A stretch of DNA of 50,560 bases from an uncultured Ruminiclostridium sp. (GCA_947623915.1 CANQIB010000017.1:1-50560); one strand, 5' to 3'; shown: positions 33,501 through 41,743, counted from the first letter of the stretch. Numbers and translations are program-made. Notes: generated by a model from the sequence alone, not told the origin.

Positions 33501-33860
33501 TCGCAGAGCGAAAAGGAAAGCGCGCTTTACAACGGCAGGACGTTTGATAATAAAACGGGCGAGATAAAAGACAAAAACTTTTTCTGCGCCAAGCGGGTGA
33601 GCAAAGAGTCTTTGGATAAGATAAAACGCCGAATGACCGAGCTTTTGTGCGAAAACGTCGCCGCCGTTTCCGAAGGAGACGTATCCGCCGTTCCCATAGC
33701 GGAGCGCGGCAGCCTTGTTTCCTGCGAATATTGCGGATATTCCGACGTGTGCGGCAGACGTCCCGACCTTGAACAGGCGGTAAGAAACGCTTCGGGCGAC
33801 GAGGCACGGCGATTTAAAGAAAGCGTAACGGCAGGAAAGGAGGGGGTCGGCAATGACTGA
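30504..33860 (+). CDS. addB: helicase-nuclease subunit AddB
   Basis: A 1118-residue AddB subunit of the AddAB double-strand-break repair complex, which resects DNA ends, responds to Chi-like sites and degrades foreign DNA. The N-terminal GGSGTGKT Walker A is present. The C-terminal RecB-type nuclease motif reads VIDYKTGEKDF with the downstream DLQLLLYLF block. The four cysteines that hold the iron-sulfur cluster are seen: one in LLDSCRFAYF and three in CEYCGYSDVC, with the C-X2-C-X5-C spacing known from Bacillus AddB. GGAGG precedes the ATG. It overlaps addA by 8 bases. Confidence 0.96.
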   Translation: MLSLLLGGSGTGKTREIYKRIGSSNGNVLFFVPDQFTFEAEKLVSAAFDERTANVKVSGFSALSEEILKKYLPRKSYADSSAKLIIMMRAVRALRGSLRFYGDASGRSGFPSFMLEAAELLKTAGVSPDELLRAAPLSSFGDKLTDICTVCSLYDSMLKELYDDRLDNLVLAARAADEHRCFDGYDVFIDGFDSFSGSQLRFLQPLVTQSKNCCAALTLEKHDKSSCFFSVLKTKRALERFAADGFISVKEEWFDMPDRYKSAELAALQGGLFSDFANAEPPSPENTVFLASAPDAESEADYVCSQIKKLMRKGYKCSDTAVLCAEPQKYLETVKSAFLRYGIPLFADIPAPISEKPLIKYIEALLTAADEPVGENMLRYIKSGFVRIKRPEGGTRPLSLREISDIEEFSDRWDLGKRNWDRPFYKCVTPAEKRVESLRAILTGTLAKLRKACADADGRKLTEELTKFLFDQADISAAIQGKCQDRTTRSLRYDKAMTEEYNSLWEMTSKLLTEIWETTEGMRLTLKEYASLVKTCAAQITMSLPPQVLDSVIFGDPSRTRTTGARAVFVIGVSDGSFPDYSDKNAAVFTRSENAELAKLNINIAQGDESDYSAAQLAVYKALTLPKELLYVTRTAAVGSECEAFTLITDILPYLEDTDISSLPVEFFCESKDSARARLAGTRLTDPSASATVQLALELIGDNEFPELVRRAENAQSDTSYRHSAGSAARLIFRREMLSPTGIELLDSCRFAYFCRYGLKLRPPVSNTINPQSYGETVHYVMKYCFEKIYSGEKPPAEYTSEEIAQTVKNAMDSFLEEKFLPEEEEGRRFSVIYRSIAPLCRMLMTYMRDELENSEFSPKYFELSLKKDKILDDGFKAEPFSLDVPLADGSVRRIGIYGTVDRVDIANAQNGEHWLRVIDYKTGEKDFSVEKVYYGLDLQLLLYLFTLCENNRSFLPSSATYYPAGDKRFGVTEEELDDELKRGLWLENHKEHGFVTQGSQSEKESALYNGRTFDNKTGEIKDKNFFCAKRVSKESLDKIKRRMTELLCENVAAVSEGDVSAVPIAERGSLVSCEYCGYSDVCGRRPDLEQAVRNASGDEARRFKESVTAGKEGVGND

Positions 33861-36800
33861 CTGGACAAAAGAACAGCGCGACGCGCTGGAGCATACCGAC
33901 GGCGGCGCGATAGTGTCCGCCTCCGCAGGCAGCGGAAAGACCGCCGTACTGACCGAACGCGTGGTGCGGCTGATAACCGAGAGCAAAGCCGACCCCGCCG
34001 ACATCGCCGTCGTCACCTTTACCGAAAAAGCGGCGGCGGAGCTGAAAGCGCGCCTTAACCGCAAGATGAGAGAACAAACGGCGCTGCACCCCGAAAGCGC
34101 GGAGTTTTTGCGCAGACAGACGGCGCGGCTGCAAAACGCCAAAATATCCACCATAAGCTCCTTTTGCTTTAAGCTGCTGAGAGAAAACTCCCACCTTACG
34201 GGACTTTCCGCAGGATTTACGGTAATGGACGAACAAAGGTCGGATATACTAAAACGCGCAGTGCTGGACGGCGTTTTGGACGATTTTTACCTTTCCGCCG
34301 ACGAAGAAGAGCTTGCCGTAGTACAGAAAAATTTCATCTCCCGCAGCGACAAGGACCTTGCGGAGCTGATACTTAAAGTATACGCTTTCTGCGTGAATAT
34401 GCCGGATTATGAGTCGTGGCTGGACAGCCTTACCGGCGAGGGCTTTCTGCAAGCTCTGAAAAAACGCGCGCGGGACGCGCAGATACCCGCGGCAAAGTCC
34501 GCTTTGGAGGCGTACCGCCTGTTTTATTCGGCGGCAAGCGCCATACCGTCGCAGGAGAATTATCTCAAACAGACGGAACGCGGCAGGGTCGCGGCTTTGG
34601 AGCATATAGCGGCTTACGGCGGAATAACGCGCGAGGAATTGAAGAGTTATATCGCGCAGGGTCCCGCAAAAAAATCTCAGCTGCGCGACGCAAAAGCAAA
34701 GGAACTGCGTGAAAAATTCCTCGCTCTTTCCGACAGCGCGCTGGAGCAGGCGGACAAGCTGGCGGAGCTTGAGAGCGACAGCCGCAGATACCTGCCGGTG
34801 CAGGAGCTTGTCGTAAAGCTGACCAAACGGTTCGCCGAACGCTACCGCCTTGAAAAACGCGCGCAGAACACCGCGGATTTTGCCGACGGCGAGCAGGAGT
34901 GCTTTCGTCTGCTTAAAGAGCATCCCGAAGCGGTTAAAAACGCGGCGCCTGAATACATAATAGTGGACGAATTTCAGGACAGCAACGAGATACAGTACGA
35001 GATATTCCGCCGCCTGTCCGACGACGAAAAGAACCTTTATTTCGTGGGGGATCTCAAGCAGTCGATATACTCCTTTCGCGGCGCGCAGCCGGAGGTATTC
35101 GCCTCGGTAGCCGCAGACGAAAGATATACCCTTTATCCCCTTAATTCAAACTTCCGCAGCCGCAAGAACGTAATAGACGGCGTAAACGCGATATTTTCCG
35201 CGATAATGACCGAAAAGTTGGGCGGAGCGAATTACGCGCGGGACAGTATGCTGGTCTGCTCCCGCACGGACGGATATACCGACGAGGACGTCACCGAGCT
35301 GGTGGCGGTAAAGTCCGACGATAACGGCGGCGAGGCGGAATATGTCGCCGAAAGGATAAAGGAGATGCTGGACAGCCGATACGAGGTAAAGGGCAGACCC
35401 TGTCGGGAGGAGGACTTCGTGATACTGCTGCGCTCTCCCCGCTCCGTGGCGGCAAATTACGTCCGCGCACTTAAAGAAAGAGGGCTGAAGTCCTGCACCG
35501 ATACCGAGGAGGTATTTACCGAGCGACCCGAAATACGGCTGATGACGGACTACCTCACGGTACTGGACGACCCGTATAACGATATTGCGCTCGCAAGGCT
35601 GCTGATGTCCTCCGCGTTCGGATTTGACGCGGAGAATATGTCGCGGCTGCGCACCGGCACCTGCGGAGTTTCCGATTTAGACGGACTTATAAAGGCTTGC
35701 CCCGACGAGATGTACCGCTACTCCGACGAATATTCCGAAAAGCGGCTGTTCACCTGCCTTACCGCCACCGCGAACGGCGGATTTTCCCCCGACAGGGAAA
35801 AATATCCGCAGCTTGCGCGGCTTGCCGCCGAGGGAAAATTCGGTATCGTCGACCGACCCGATGAAAAATGTCTGGAATTTTTAAACGAGCTGTACCGTCT
35901 GCGCGGCTTTATGGCGGGAAGCTCCCCCGCCGCGCTGATACAAAAGATATACGATTCCACGCAGGTAAAAAATCTGCTGATGATATGCGAAGACCCCGAT
36001 AACCGCGCCGCAGGACTGCGCAGGCTGACAGCCGCCGCCAAGGACTGCGAGGAGCAGGGCGGTCTGCTGAGCGACTTTTTACACCGACTGGAGGATAACG
36101 CCCGCTTTATGGGCAAAACGGGCGACAATTCCCGCAGCGCGGGGGTGCGCATCATGTCAGTACACGGAGCGAAAGGGCTGCAATTCCCGATATGCTTTGT
36201 CAGCGGCTGCTCCAAAATGTTCAATACCGAGGATCTTAAACACGGCTTTATAATAAGCAGAAATTTCGGTATCGCGGGACAGATCGTCGATAGGGAGCTT
36301 ATGCTCCGCCGTCCGTCCCCCGCGCATACCTTCGCCAAAAACGAACAGGAGGAAAAGCTGCGCAGCGAGGAAATGCGGCTGCTTTACGTCGCGGCGACCC
36401 GCGCCGAGGAAAAGCTGATATTTACCGGCTCGGCAGACAGGATATATAACGATTCTTATATGGGTTGGCTGCGGTCGGCAAATTCGGACGACGGCAAGCC
36501 GCTTGACTTTAAAGACGTAAACAGCGTTATGTGCTACGGCGGAAAGGTAAAATTCTCCTGCGTCAAACCGAACGCCAGCGAGATAAGCGAGCCTGAACGG
36601 GAGGAGTGGGAAGCCGTCGCCGACCGCGAACAGGCGGAGCGTATCGCAAAGCGGCTGGAATATAAATATCCCTTTGCCGCTTTGTGCTCGATAGCCGCGA
36701 AATACACCGCCACCGAGCTTGTGCAGAACCGCCGCGTACAAAACGGCACAAGCGAATACTGTGAGCTTTACATATCGCGGCCGCCGTTTTTGACGGATAC

Positions 36801-37359
36801 GGGCAAGCTCAGCGGAAAGCGGCGCGGCGACGCTTACCACAAGGTAATGCAGTATCTTCCGATGGAAAAGGCATTGGACGAGGAGGAGGTACAAGCCGAG
36901 ATTGACCGTCTCGGCGACCTGCTGGATAAAAAGGAGCGGGAGTGCGTCGTTCCCGCCGATATCGCAAAATTTTACCGTACCGAGCAAGCCGAGCGCATGA
37001 TAAAAAGCGGCAGGATATACCGCGAACAGCCGATATTCCACAAGCTGGACGTATCTAAGCTGACCGCCGCGGAGCTGGGCGTTTCCGAGGAGGAAAAAGC
37101 CGCCTGCGCCGACGCTGAGCCGTACGTTCAGGGAATAGCCGACCTGTTCTTTATAGAAAACGATAAAATAATACTGATAGACTACAAATCCGACAGCTTT
37201 TCGGACGAGGAAAAACTGTCGGCGGATTACGGCTTTCAGCTTGAGATATACGCCGACGCATTGGAAAAAATGTACCGTATGCCCGTTACCGAAAAATATA
37301 TCTACTCGTTCAGGCTGGGCAAGATGATAAATATTGCAGATACGGAGGGAGAAAAATGA
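33853..37359 (+). CDS. addA: helicase-nuclease subunit AddA
   Basis: A 1168-residue UvrD-type helicase with C-terminal nuclease domain. Seen in order: Q-motif WTKEQRDAL, Walker A SASAGSGKTAVLTERV, motif Ia TFTEKAAAELKARL, the Walker B DEFQDSN, motif III/IV GDLKQSIYSFRGAQP, motif V MSVHGAKGLQFP, motif VI LYVAATRAEEKL, and the nuclease motif ILIDYKSDS with QLEIYADALE. AddA unwinds DNA and cuts one strand while AddB cuts the other. The gene has its own AGGAGG inside the end of addB. Its last codons overlap the following abi gene as ATGA. Confidence 0.97.
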   Translation: MTDWTKEQRDALEHTDGGAIVSASAGSGKTAVLTERVVRLITESKADPADIAVVTFTEKAAAELKARLNRKMREQTALHPESAEFLRRQTARLQNAKISTISSFCFKLLRENSHLTGLSAGFTVMDEQRSDILKRAVLDGVLDDFYLSADEEELAVVQKNFISRSDKDLAELILKVYAFCVNMPDYESWLDSLTGEGFLQALKKRARDAQIPAAKSALEAYRLFYSAASAIPSQENYLKQTERGRVAALEHIAAYGGITREELKSYIAQGPAKKSQLRDAKAKELREKFLALSDSALEQADKLAELESDSRRYLPVQELVVKLTKRFAERYRLEKRAQNTADFADGEQECFRLLKEHPEAVKNAAPEYIIVDEFQDSNEIQYEIFRRLSDDEKNLYFVGDLKQSIYSFRGAQPEVFASVAADERYTLYPLNSNFRSRKNVIDGVNAIFSAIMTEKLGGANYARDSMLVCSRTDGYTDEDVTELVAVKSDDNGGEAEYVAERIKEMLDSRYEVKGRPCREEDFVILLRSPRSVAANYVRALKERGLKSCTDTEEVFTERPEIRLMTDYLTVLDDPYNDIALARLLMSSAFGFDAENMSRLRTGTCGVSDLDGLIKACPDEMYRYSDEYSEKRLFTCLTATANGGFSPDREKYPQLARLAAEGKFGIVDRPDEKCLEFLNELYRLRGFMAGSSPAALIQKIYDSTQVKNLLMICEDPDNRAAGLRRLTAAAKDCEEQGGLLSDFLHRLEDNARFMGKTGDNSRSAGVRIMSVHGAKGLQFPICFVSGCSKMFNTEDLKHGFIISRNFGIAGQIVDRELMLRRPSPAHTFAKNEQEEKLRSEEMRLLYVAATRAEEKLIFTGSADRIYNDSYMGWLRSANSDDGKPLDFKDVNSVMCYGGKVKFSCVKPNASEISEPEREEWEAVADREQAERIAKRLEYKYPFAALCSIAAKYTATELVQNRRVQNGTSEYCELYISRPPFLTDTGKLSGKRRGDAYHKVMQYLPMEKALDEEEVQAEIDRLGDLLDKKERECVVPADIAKFYRTEQAERMIKSGRIYREQPIFHKLDVSKLTAAELGVSEEEKAACADAEPYVQGIADLFFIENDKIILIDYKSDSFSDEEKLSADYGFQLEIYADALEKMYRMPVTEKYIYSFRLGKMINIADTEGEK

Positions 37360-38201
37360 GCGGCTGCGTCGCATATACCAAAACCCCCGCGACGATACGG
37401 CAGCAGATAGAAACGTTACAAAAACGCGGCTGTATCATAAACGACAGGGAGTACGCCGAACAATGCCTTACCAGGATAAGCTACTACCGTTTGGCGCATT
37501 ACTTCGCGCCGTTCCGTCAGGGGAAGAACCGTTACGCCGAGGGGACGACCTTTGAGGCGGTGATGAAGATATATGACTTTGACAGAGCGATAAGGCGGCT
37601 GATAATGACCTATCTTGAGGAGACCGAGATATATTTTCGCGCCATAGTGTCGAATTACCATTCCATAAAATACGGGGCGCTGGGCTATCTCAACGCTTCG
37701 GGATTTGACAACAGGCACAACCACGCCTCCTTTATCGGCAAGATAGACAGACTTATAGAAAGCAACGCCAAAGAAGATTTTATAATCCACCACAAGAAAA
37801 AATACGGCGGCGTAATGCCGCTGTGGGCGGTGACGGAGCTGTTCAGCTTCGGGACGCTGGCGTATTTTTACGCGGATATGAAAGAATGCGACCAAAAGGA
37901 GATAGCCGACAGATATTTCGGGCTGAATTATCGCTGTATCGAGGATCGCCTGATGTGTATGTCCGATCTGCGCAATGCCTGTGCACATTACAGCAGGCTG
38001 TATGACAATCCTTTCAAAGCCGCTCCGAAGCTCGCCTCGGACTTTTCCTTTACCCCCGACGGAACGCTGAAAAGCTACCTTGTGGCGGCTCGCAGCCTTT
38101 ATCCCGACAAGGAAAAATGGGACGATGAATTTATCGGCTCATTCAACGCTCTGATAGAAAAATACGGCATGAGAGAACGTATGTACGCTTACGGCTTTTA
38201 A
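37356..38201 (+). CDS. Abi_2 (AbiD/AbiF-like) HEPN-family abortive infection protein
   Basis: A 281-residue protein of the Abi_2 family. The N-terminal YTKTPATIRQQIETLQKRG opening, the CLTRISYYRLAHYFAPFR block and the ETEIYFRAIVSNY helix are typical. Near residue 205 the HEPN ribonuclease motif R-N-A-C-A-H (RX4H) is intact and followed by SRLYDNPF. Family members cause abortive infection by RNA cleavage, and AbiF-like proteins have been proposed as relatives of Cas13 ancestors. The start overlaps the addA stop as ATGA but has its own strong GGAGGGAG site, so it is the third gene of the addBA operon. This linkage suggests defence linked to the state of AddAB; that is inference. Confidence 0.88.
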   Translation: MSGCVAYTKTPATIRQQIETLQKRGCIINDREYAEQCLTRISYYRLAHYFAPFRQGKNRYAEGTTFEAVMKIYDFDRAIRRLIMTYLEETEIYFRAIVSNYHSIKYGALGYLNASGFDNRHNHASFIGKIDRLIESNAKEDFIIHHKKKYGGVMPLWAVTELFSFGTLAYFYADMKECDQKEIADRYFGLNYRCIEDRLMCMSDLRNACAHYSRLYDNPFKAAPKLASDFSFTPDGTLKSYLVAARSLYPDKEKWDDEFIGSFNALIEKYGMRERMYAYGF

Positions 38202-38208
38202 AAAATAC

Positions 38209-38237
38209 TGGACATATAAAAGCGCATATGGTAAAAT
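38209..38237 (+). promoter_or_regulatory. promoter of metY
   Basis: TGGACA (38209-38214), 17 bases, TAAAAT (38232-38237), about 30 bases upstream of the start. It lies just after the abi stop, so metY is probably a separate transcription unit. Two CATATG palindromes surround the -10 box. Confidence 0.75.
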
Positions 38238-38269
38238 TATCATATGACAAACAAAAAGGAGAAAAAGGT

Positions 38270-39553
38270 ATGGAAAACAACAAGAACTACGGTATAGACA
38301 CTCTCGCGGTACACGCGGGATACGAAACGGACAAGGCGACCATGTCGGTAACTCCGCCGCTGTATCAGACCAACGCCTATGTGTTTGAAAACGTCGACCA
38401 CGCGCGGGAGCTTTTCGAGCTGAAAAAACCCGGCAACATATACTCAAGGCTCCAAAATCCCACCTCCGAGATGTTCGAGCGCAGGGTAGCGGCGTTGGAC
38501 GGAGGTTATGCGGCGCTGTCGTTCTCTTCGGGTCACGCCGCCATCTTCAACACCGTCATAAACCTATGCGTACAGGGCGACGAGGTGGTATCCTCCATAA
38601 ACATTTACGGCGGCGCGATAAACCTGCTAGGCATTACGCTGGGAAGAATGGGGATCAAGGTGACGTTCGTCGACCCCGACGACCTTGACGCTTGGGAAAA
38701 CGCGGTCACGGACAAGACGCGTCTTTTCTTCACCGAGCTTATAGGCAACCCTAACGCCAACGTTTCCGATATCGCCGCGATAGCCGAGATAGCGCACCGT
38801 CACGGGATACCGTTCATGGTGGACAGCACCTTTACCACGCCTTACCTCTGCCGCCCGATAGAATGGGGCGCGGATCTTGTGATACATTCCGCCACTAAAT
38901 TCCTGAGCGGTCACGGTCAGGTGATGGCGGGCGTGATAGTGGACAGCGGCAAATTCCGATACAAGGACAACCCGCGTTTCCCGCTGTTCAACCAGCCGGA
39001 TCAGTCCTATCACGGAGTAGTGTTCGCCGACCTCGGAGAAGCGGCGTTCATCTCGCGGCTGCGCGCGCTGGTAATGAGAGATCTCGGCGCGTGCCTTGCT
39101 CCCTACAACGCGATGAGCTGTCTTACCGGCATACAGACTTTGTCGCTGCGTATGCAGCGCCATTGTGAAAACGCTTTGGCGGTGGCGGAATATCTCGAAT
39201 CTCATCCCAAGGTAAGCAGGGTAAACTATCCCGCGTTAAGCTCCAGCCCGTATCACGAGCTGGCGATGAAATACTCTCCCAAAGGCTGCGGAGGTGTGTT
39301 CACCTTTGAGCTGAAAGACGGAAAGCAGGCGGGGATACGGTTCATGAACAGCCTTGAACTGCTGCAAATAGTCGCGAACGTCGGTGACGTGCGCAGCCAG
39401 GTGATACACCCCGCCTCCACCACCCACAGCCAGTTGTCGGCGCAGCAGCTTGCCGACGCGGGGATAACCGAAGGCACTATCCGCCTAAGCATAGGAATAG
39501 AGGACAAAAACGATATAATAGCCGATATAGCCCAGGCTCTTGATAAAGCCTAA
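38270..39553 (+). CDS. metY: O-acetylhomoserine sulfhydrylase family enzyme
   Basis: A 427-residue PLP enzyme of the Cys/Met metabolism group. It most resembles O-acetylhomoserine aminocarboxypropyltransferase (MetY), which makes homocysteine from O-acetylhomoserine and sulfide. Evidence: the GIDTLAVHAGYETDKAT opening, PPLYQTNAYVF, NIYSRLQNPTSEMFERRVAALDGG, and the PLP lysine in HSATKFLSGHGQVMAG. The ~430-residue length separates MetY from the ~380-residue MetB/MetC. The chosen ATG has AAGGAG eight bases upstream; an earlier ATG at 38228 lies inside the promoter and is rejected. Methionine gamma-lyase is a less likely alternative. Confidence 0.92.
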   Translation: MENNKNYGIDTLAVHAGYETDKATMSVTPPLYQTNAYVFENVDHARELFELKKPGNIYSRLQNPTSEMFERRVAALDGGYAALSFSSGHAAIFNTVINLCVQGDEVVSSINIYGGAINLLGITLGRMGIKVTFVDPDDLDAWENAVTDKTRLFFTELIGNPNANVSDIAAIAEIAHRHGIPFMVDSTFTTPYLCRPIEWGADLVIHSATKFLSGHGQVMAGVIVDSGKFRYKDNPRFPLFNQPDQSYHGVVFADLGEAAFISRLRALVMRDLGACLAPYNAMSCLTGIQTLSLRMQRHCENALAVAEYLESHPKVSRVNYPALSSSPYHELAMKYSPKGCGGVFTFELKDGKQAGIRFMNSLELLQIVANVGDVRSQVIHPASTTHSQLSAQQLADAGITEGTIRLSIGIEDKNDIIADIAQALDKA

Positions 39554-39560
39554 AAACTAA

Positions 39561-39590
39561 CTCGCCCCGTTCAAAACGGGGCGAGTAGTT
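39561..39590 (+). terminator. terminator of metY
   Basis: Perfect stem CTCGCCCCGTT (39561-39571) and AACGGGGCGAG (39575-39585), loop of three, followed by TAGTTTTA. It lies seven bases past the metY stop. The trailing AGGCTGTAGAAAAAGG resembles the sequence after other hairpins in the window. Confidence 0.8.
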
Positions 39591-39616
39591 TTAGGCTGTA
39601 GAAAAAGGTCAATATA

Positions 39617-39914
39617 ACTTAGGCAAGATTTTCACCGCCGCGTATAGCGGCGGGAAAAATTTCGTAATCAGCAGGTGGACACAATCCCCCTGCTGATTAC
39701 TTAGTGCGGCTGTTGCCGCACCTTGCCACGTTAAATGACGGGGCAAGCCCCTTATTGAAAGCGGAAGGAAAGAGTTGAGTTTAAAACTGTCCGCCGTTCG
39801 GCGGAAAGTTCACGGGGAAAACCATCAGGGTTTTCACCCTCAAGTTTGATAAGAGCCGCGCAAAGCGCGGCAAAAATCGAGCGATACCGCTTATGCGGTA
39901 TCGCCGATTTTTTG
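39617..39914 (+). ncRNA. candidate structured non-coding RNA
   Basis: About 300 bases between metY and the small membrane protein with no credible gene but eight good hairpins in series. GGCAAG (near 39621) can pair with CTTGCC (near 39722), enclosing stems at 39635-39653, 39664-39700 (12-base perfect stem) and 39705-39720. Then come GGGG/CCCC near 39739-39750, TCCGCC/GGCGGA at 39790-39805, GAAAACC/GGTTTTC at 39817-39835 and GCCGCGC/GCGCGGC at 39855-39871. The last stem (39881-39904) is extended by flanking A and T runs and followed by CGATTTTTTG, a strong plus-strand terminator. I do not recognise it as tmRNA, RNase P, SRP or 6S RNA. A possible -10 (TATAAC, 39613) has no good -35. Confidence 0.5.
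39881..39913 (+). terminator. strong terminator of the candidate RNA
   Basis: GCGATACCGC (39881-39890) and GCGGTATCGC (39895-39904) with loop TTAT; AAAATCG before and CGATTTTTT after extend the stem and give the T run. It cannot serve metY directly because metY has its own terminator 300 bases upstream, which implies a separate transcript. Confidence 0.75.
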
Positions 39915-39962
39915 TCAGCTTGTCGGAAAATCCGACCATAGGGAGGGTTTTTCGACAAGCTG
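39904..39962. repeat. dispersed hairpin-associated repeat, copy 2
   Basis: Matches 19-77 at 56 of 59 bases, including the T-rich CCGATTTTTTG end. Its ends pair (CAGCTTGTCG and CGACAAGCTG). It lies directly between the terminator at 39881-39913 and the stop codon of the small membrane protein. Confidence 0.8.
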
Positions 39963-40127
39963 TTATATGCCGCAGTCGTCGTAATCTTTCCACTTGTCGC
40001 GGTACATCTGCTCCTGCTGGGATATTTTCATCACGATAAACGCGACGCTCGCTACCAGCAGAACCAACGCGCCGATGATCGCGGGAATGGTGTAATTTTT
40101 TCCGCCGTCGTTACATTTTTTGCACAT
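39963..40127 (-). CDS. small single-pass membrane protein with CxxC
   Basis: A 54-residue protein: short N-terminus with MCKKC, one membrane segment (about 15-34, PAIIGALVLLVASVAFIVMK), and a charged tail ending YDDCGI. No family recognised. The start at 40127 has AGGAAG seven bases upstream and lies 13 bases after the rsmI stop, so it is the last gene of the operon that begins at 44493. The dispersed repeat begins right after its stop codon. Confidence 0.65.
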   Translation of the reverse strand: MCKKCNDGGKNYTIPAIIGALVLLVASVAFIVMKISQQEQMYRDKWKDYDDCGI

Positions 40128-40140
40128 GGTAATCTTCCTT

Positions 40141-40992
40141 TCAGTCTTTTTCGGTTTCACCGTGAGCTTTAAGATATTCCTTATATATTTCGGATTTTTT
40201 ATACGGAGTGCCTACCGCCGCTTTCCTGCACGCGTCGGAGGGTTTTTCCCCCTGCTCTACCAGCTTTGCCGCCGTCAGCGCGGCGTCGGCGAGCGTCGTT
40301 TCATTTCGCTCGGCCGCGCCTCTGCGCCCCTGCACTATTATGACGTATTCCCCTCGCGGGGTCTTATCCTCGTAATATTCTTTAAGCTGTGACAGGGTGG
40401 AGCGTATCACTTCCTCGTGCAGCTTGGTAAGCTCCCTGCACAGCGCGGCGGGTCTGTCGCCAAGCGTTTCTAAAAGATCATTCAACGTGTTTTTCAGCTT
40501 ATGCGGCGCTTCGTAAAATATCAGCGTATGCGGCATATCCTTTATCTCGTTTAAATGCCGTTCGCGCTGTTTTTTTGTAACGCTCAAAAATCCCTCGAAA
40601 GAAAATCTTGCCGTGTCCATGCCGCTTATGCTCAGTGCGGTTATCAGCGCGGACGGTCCAGGTACGGACTCCACCTCTACCCCGCAGTCGCGGCACAGCT
40701 TTACGAGCTGTTCGCCGGGGTCGGAAATGCAAGGCATCCCCGCGTCGGTTATCACCGCGCAGTTTTCCCCCGCGAGTATCCTGTCCACGATCTCCCGCTC
40801 GCGCTGCTCGGTGCTGAACTTATGATAACTGACCATAGGCGTTTTTATGCCGAAATGCGCCAGCAGTCCCGCGCTCACGCGGGTGTCCTCGGCTGCGATG
40901 AAATCCGCCTGTTCGAGGGCTTTTACCGCCCTTTCGGACATATCCGAGAGATTGCCGATGGGAGTGCCTACAACATACAGCCTGCCCGCCAT
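40141..40992 (-). CDS. rsmI: 16S rRNA (cytidine-1402 2'-O)-methyltransferase
   Basis: A 283-residue RsmI, which methylates the ribose of C1402 in the decoding centre of 16S rRNA. Diagnostic are GRLYVVGTPIGNLSDMSERA, AAEDTRVSAGLLAHF, ISDPGEQLV, PGPSALITALSISGM, FEGFLSVTKKQRE and FYEAPHKLKNTL. The ATG overlaps the stop of the upstream trmN6 gene as ATGA; a longer frame to 41127 runs into that gene and is rejected. Together with trmN6 it forms a translation-related pair found in many Firmicutes. Confidence 0.96.
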   Translation of the reverse strand: MAGRLYVVGTPIGNLSDMSERAVKALEQADFIAAEDTRVSAGLLAHFGIKTPMVSYHKFSTEQREREIVDRILAGENCAVITDAGMPCISDPGEQLVKLCRDCGVEVESVPGPSALITALSISGMDTARFSFEGFLSVTKKQRERHLNEIKDMPHTLIFYEAPHKLKNTLNDLLETLGDRPAALCRELTKLHEEVIRSTLSQLKEYYEDKTPRGEYVIIVQGRRGAAERNETTLADAALTAAKLVEQGEKPSDACRKAAVGTPYKKSEIYKEYLKAHGETEKD

Positions 40993-41726
40993 CACTCCAC
41001 GTCCTTTATCATATACATTTTCTTCATCTCCGAAGTATACTCCATATTGCCGTCGTACACCGCAAGCTCCGGCAGTATCTCCATCCCCGATCTTGCGCCG
41101 CGCTTGCCGCTTATCAAAAACAGCCAAGGCTTATCGCCCTGCTTTTTCACCACAAAGCGCAATACCTTCGGCTCTATCCCGACCGCGCGCATGGCGGCTA
41201 TCACATCCGCAAGCCGCGACGGTATATGGCACATTTTAAGACTTCCGCCGTATTTCAGCAGCTTTGCCGCGCAGCCCGTGACGTCGTTTATATCGCACAG
41301 CAGCTCGGTGCGCGCCGCCGCCCGTGCGGCCGCCGCCTTGACGTCGCCGCTGTCCTTTTTGAAGTACGGCGGATTGACCGTGACCATATCGCAGCTTTCC
41401 CTGTCTATGACGGACATAGCCCTGACGTCGCCGACTATCGGCACTACCCTGCCGTCAAGTCCGTTACGCTCTATGCTTTTTTCAAACAAATTTATCGCGT
41501 CTTCGTTTATATCTGCCCCGTATACCTTGCGGGGAGGTTTTTCCCGACAGAAAAGCAAGGGTATTATCCCGCAGCCGGTGCAAAGGTCGCACACGGTCTG
41601 ATTTGGCAGCGGAGCGGCGAAATCCGCCAGTAAAAACGCGTCCGTGCCGAACCTGTGGTCGTTGGAAACAAATATCTCTATCCCGCCGAGGCGAAAGCTC
41701 TCGGCGGCGTTTTCCGTTTCGCTCAA
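40992..41726 (-). CDS. tRNA1(Val) A37 N6-methyltransferase-like (TrmN6/YabB)
   Basis: A ~244-residue class I methyltransferase. The SAM-binding motif VCDLCTGCGIIPLLF and the adenine N6-methyltransferase motif NPPY (VTVNPPYF) mark it as TrmN6-like, and the DHRFGTDAFLLADF stretch is typical of the family. It probably methylates N6 of an adenosine in tRNA or rRNA. The start is a TTG at 41726 (or the TTG just before it), eight bases after AAAGGAGAGG; the open frame extends to 41861 but that would overlap the preceding gene deeply. It sits directly upstream of rsmI with an ATGA overlap, the common Firmicutes arrangement. Confidence 0.9.
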   Translation of the reverse strand: MSETENAAESFRLGGIEIFVSNDHRFGTDAFLLADFAAPLPNQTVCDLCTGCGIIPLLFCREKPPRKVYGADINEDAINLFEKSIERNGLDGRVVPIVGDVRAMSVIDRESCDMVTVNPPYFKKDSGDVKAAAARAAARTELLCDINDVTGCAAKLLKYGGSLKMCHIPSRLADVIAAMRAVGIEPKVLRFVVKKQGDKPWLFLISGKRGARSGMEILPELAVYDGNMEYTSEMKKMYMIKDVE

Positions 41727-41743
41727 CAAGCCCTCTCCTTTCG

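Noticed and set aside
32652-34154. 500-codon open frame on the minus strand
   Set aside because: Antisense to the addB-addA junction, both of which carry full sets of family motifs.
39752-39993. Small open frames of 68-70 codons on the minus strand in the metY-small protein gap
   Set aside because: They overlap the hairpin series and the dispersed repeat and have no ribosome binding site.
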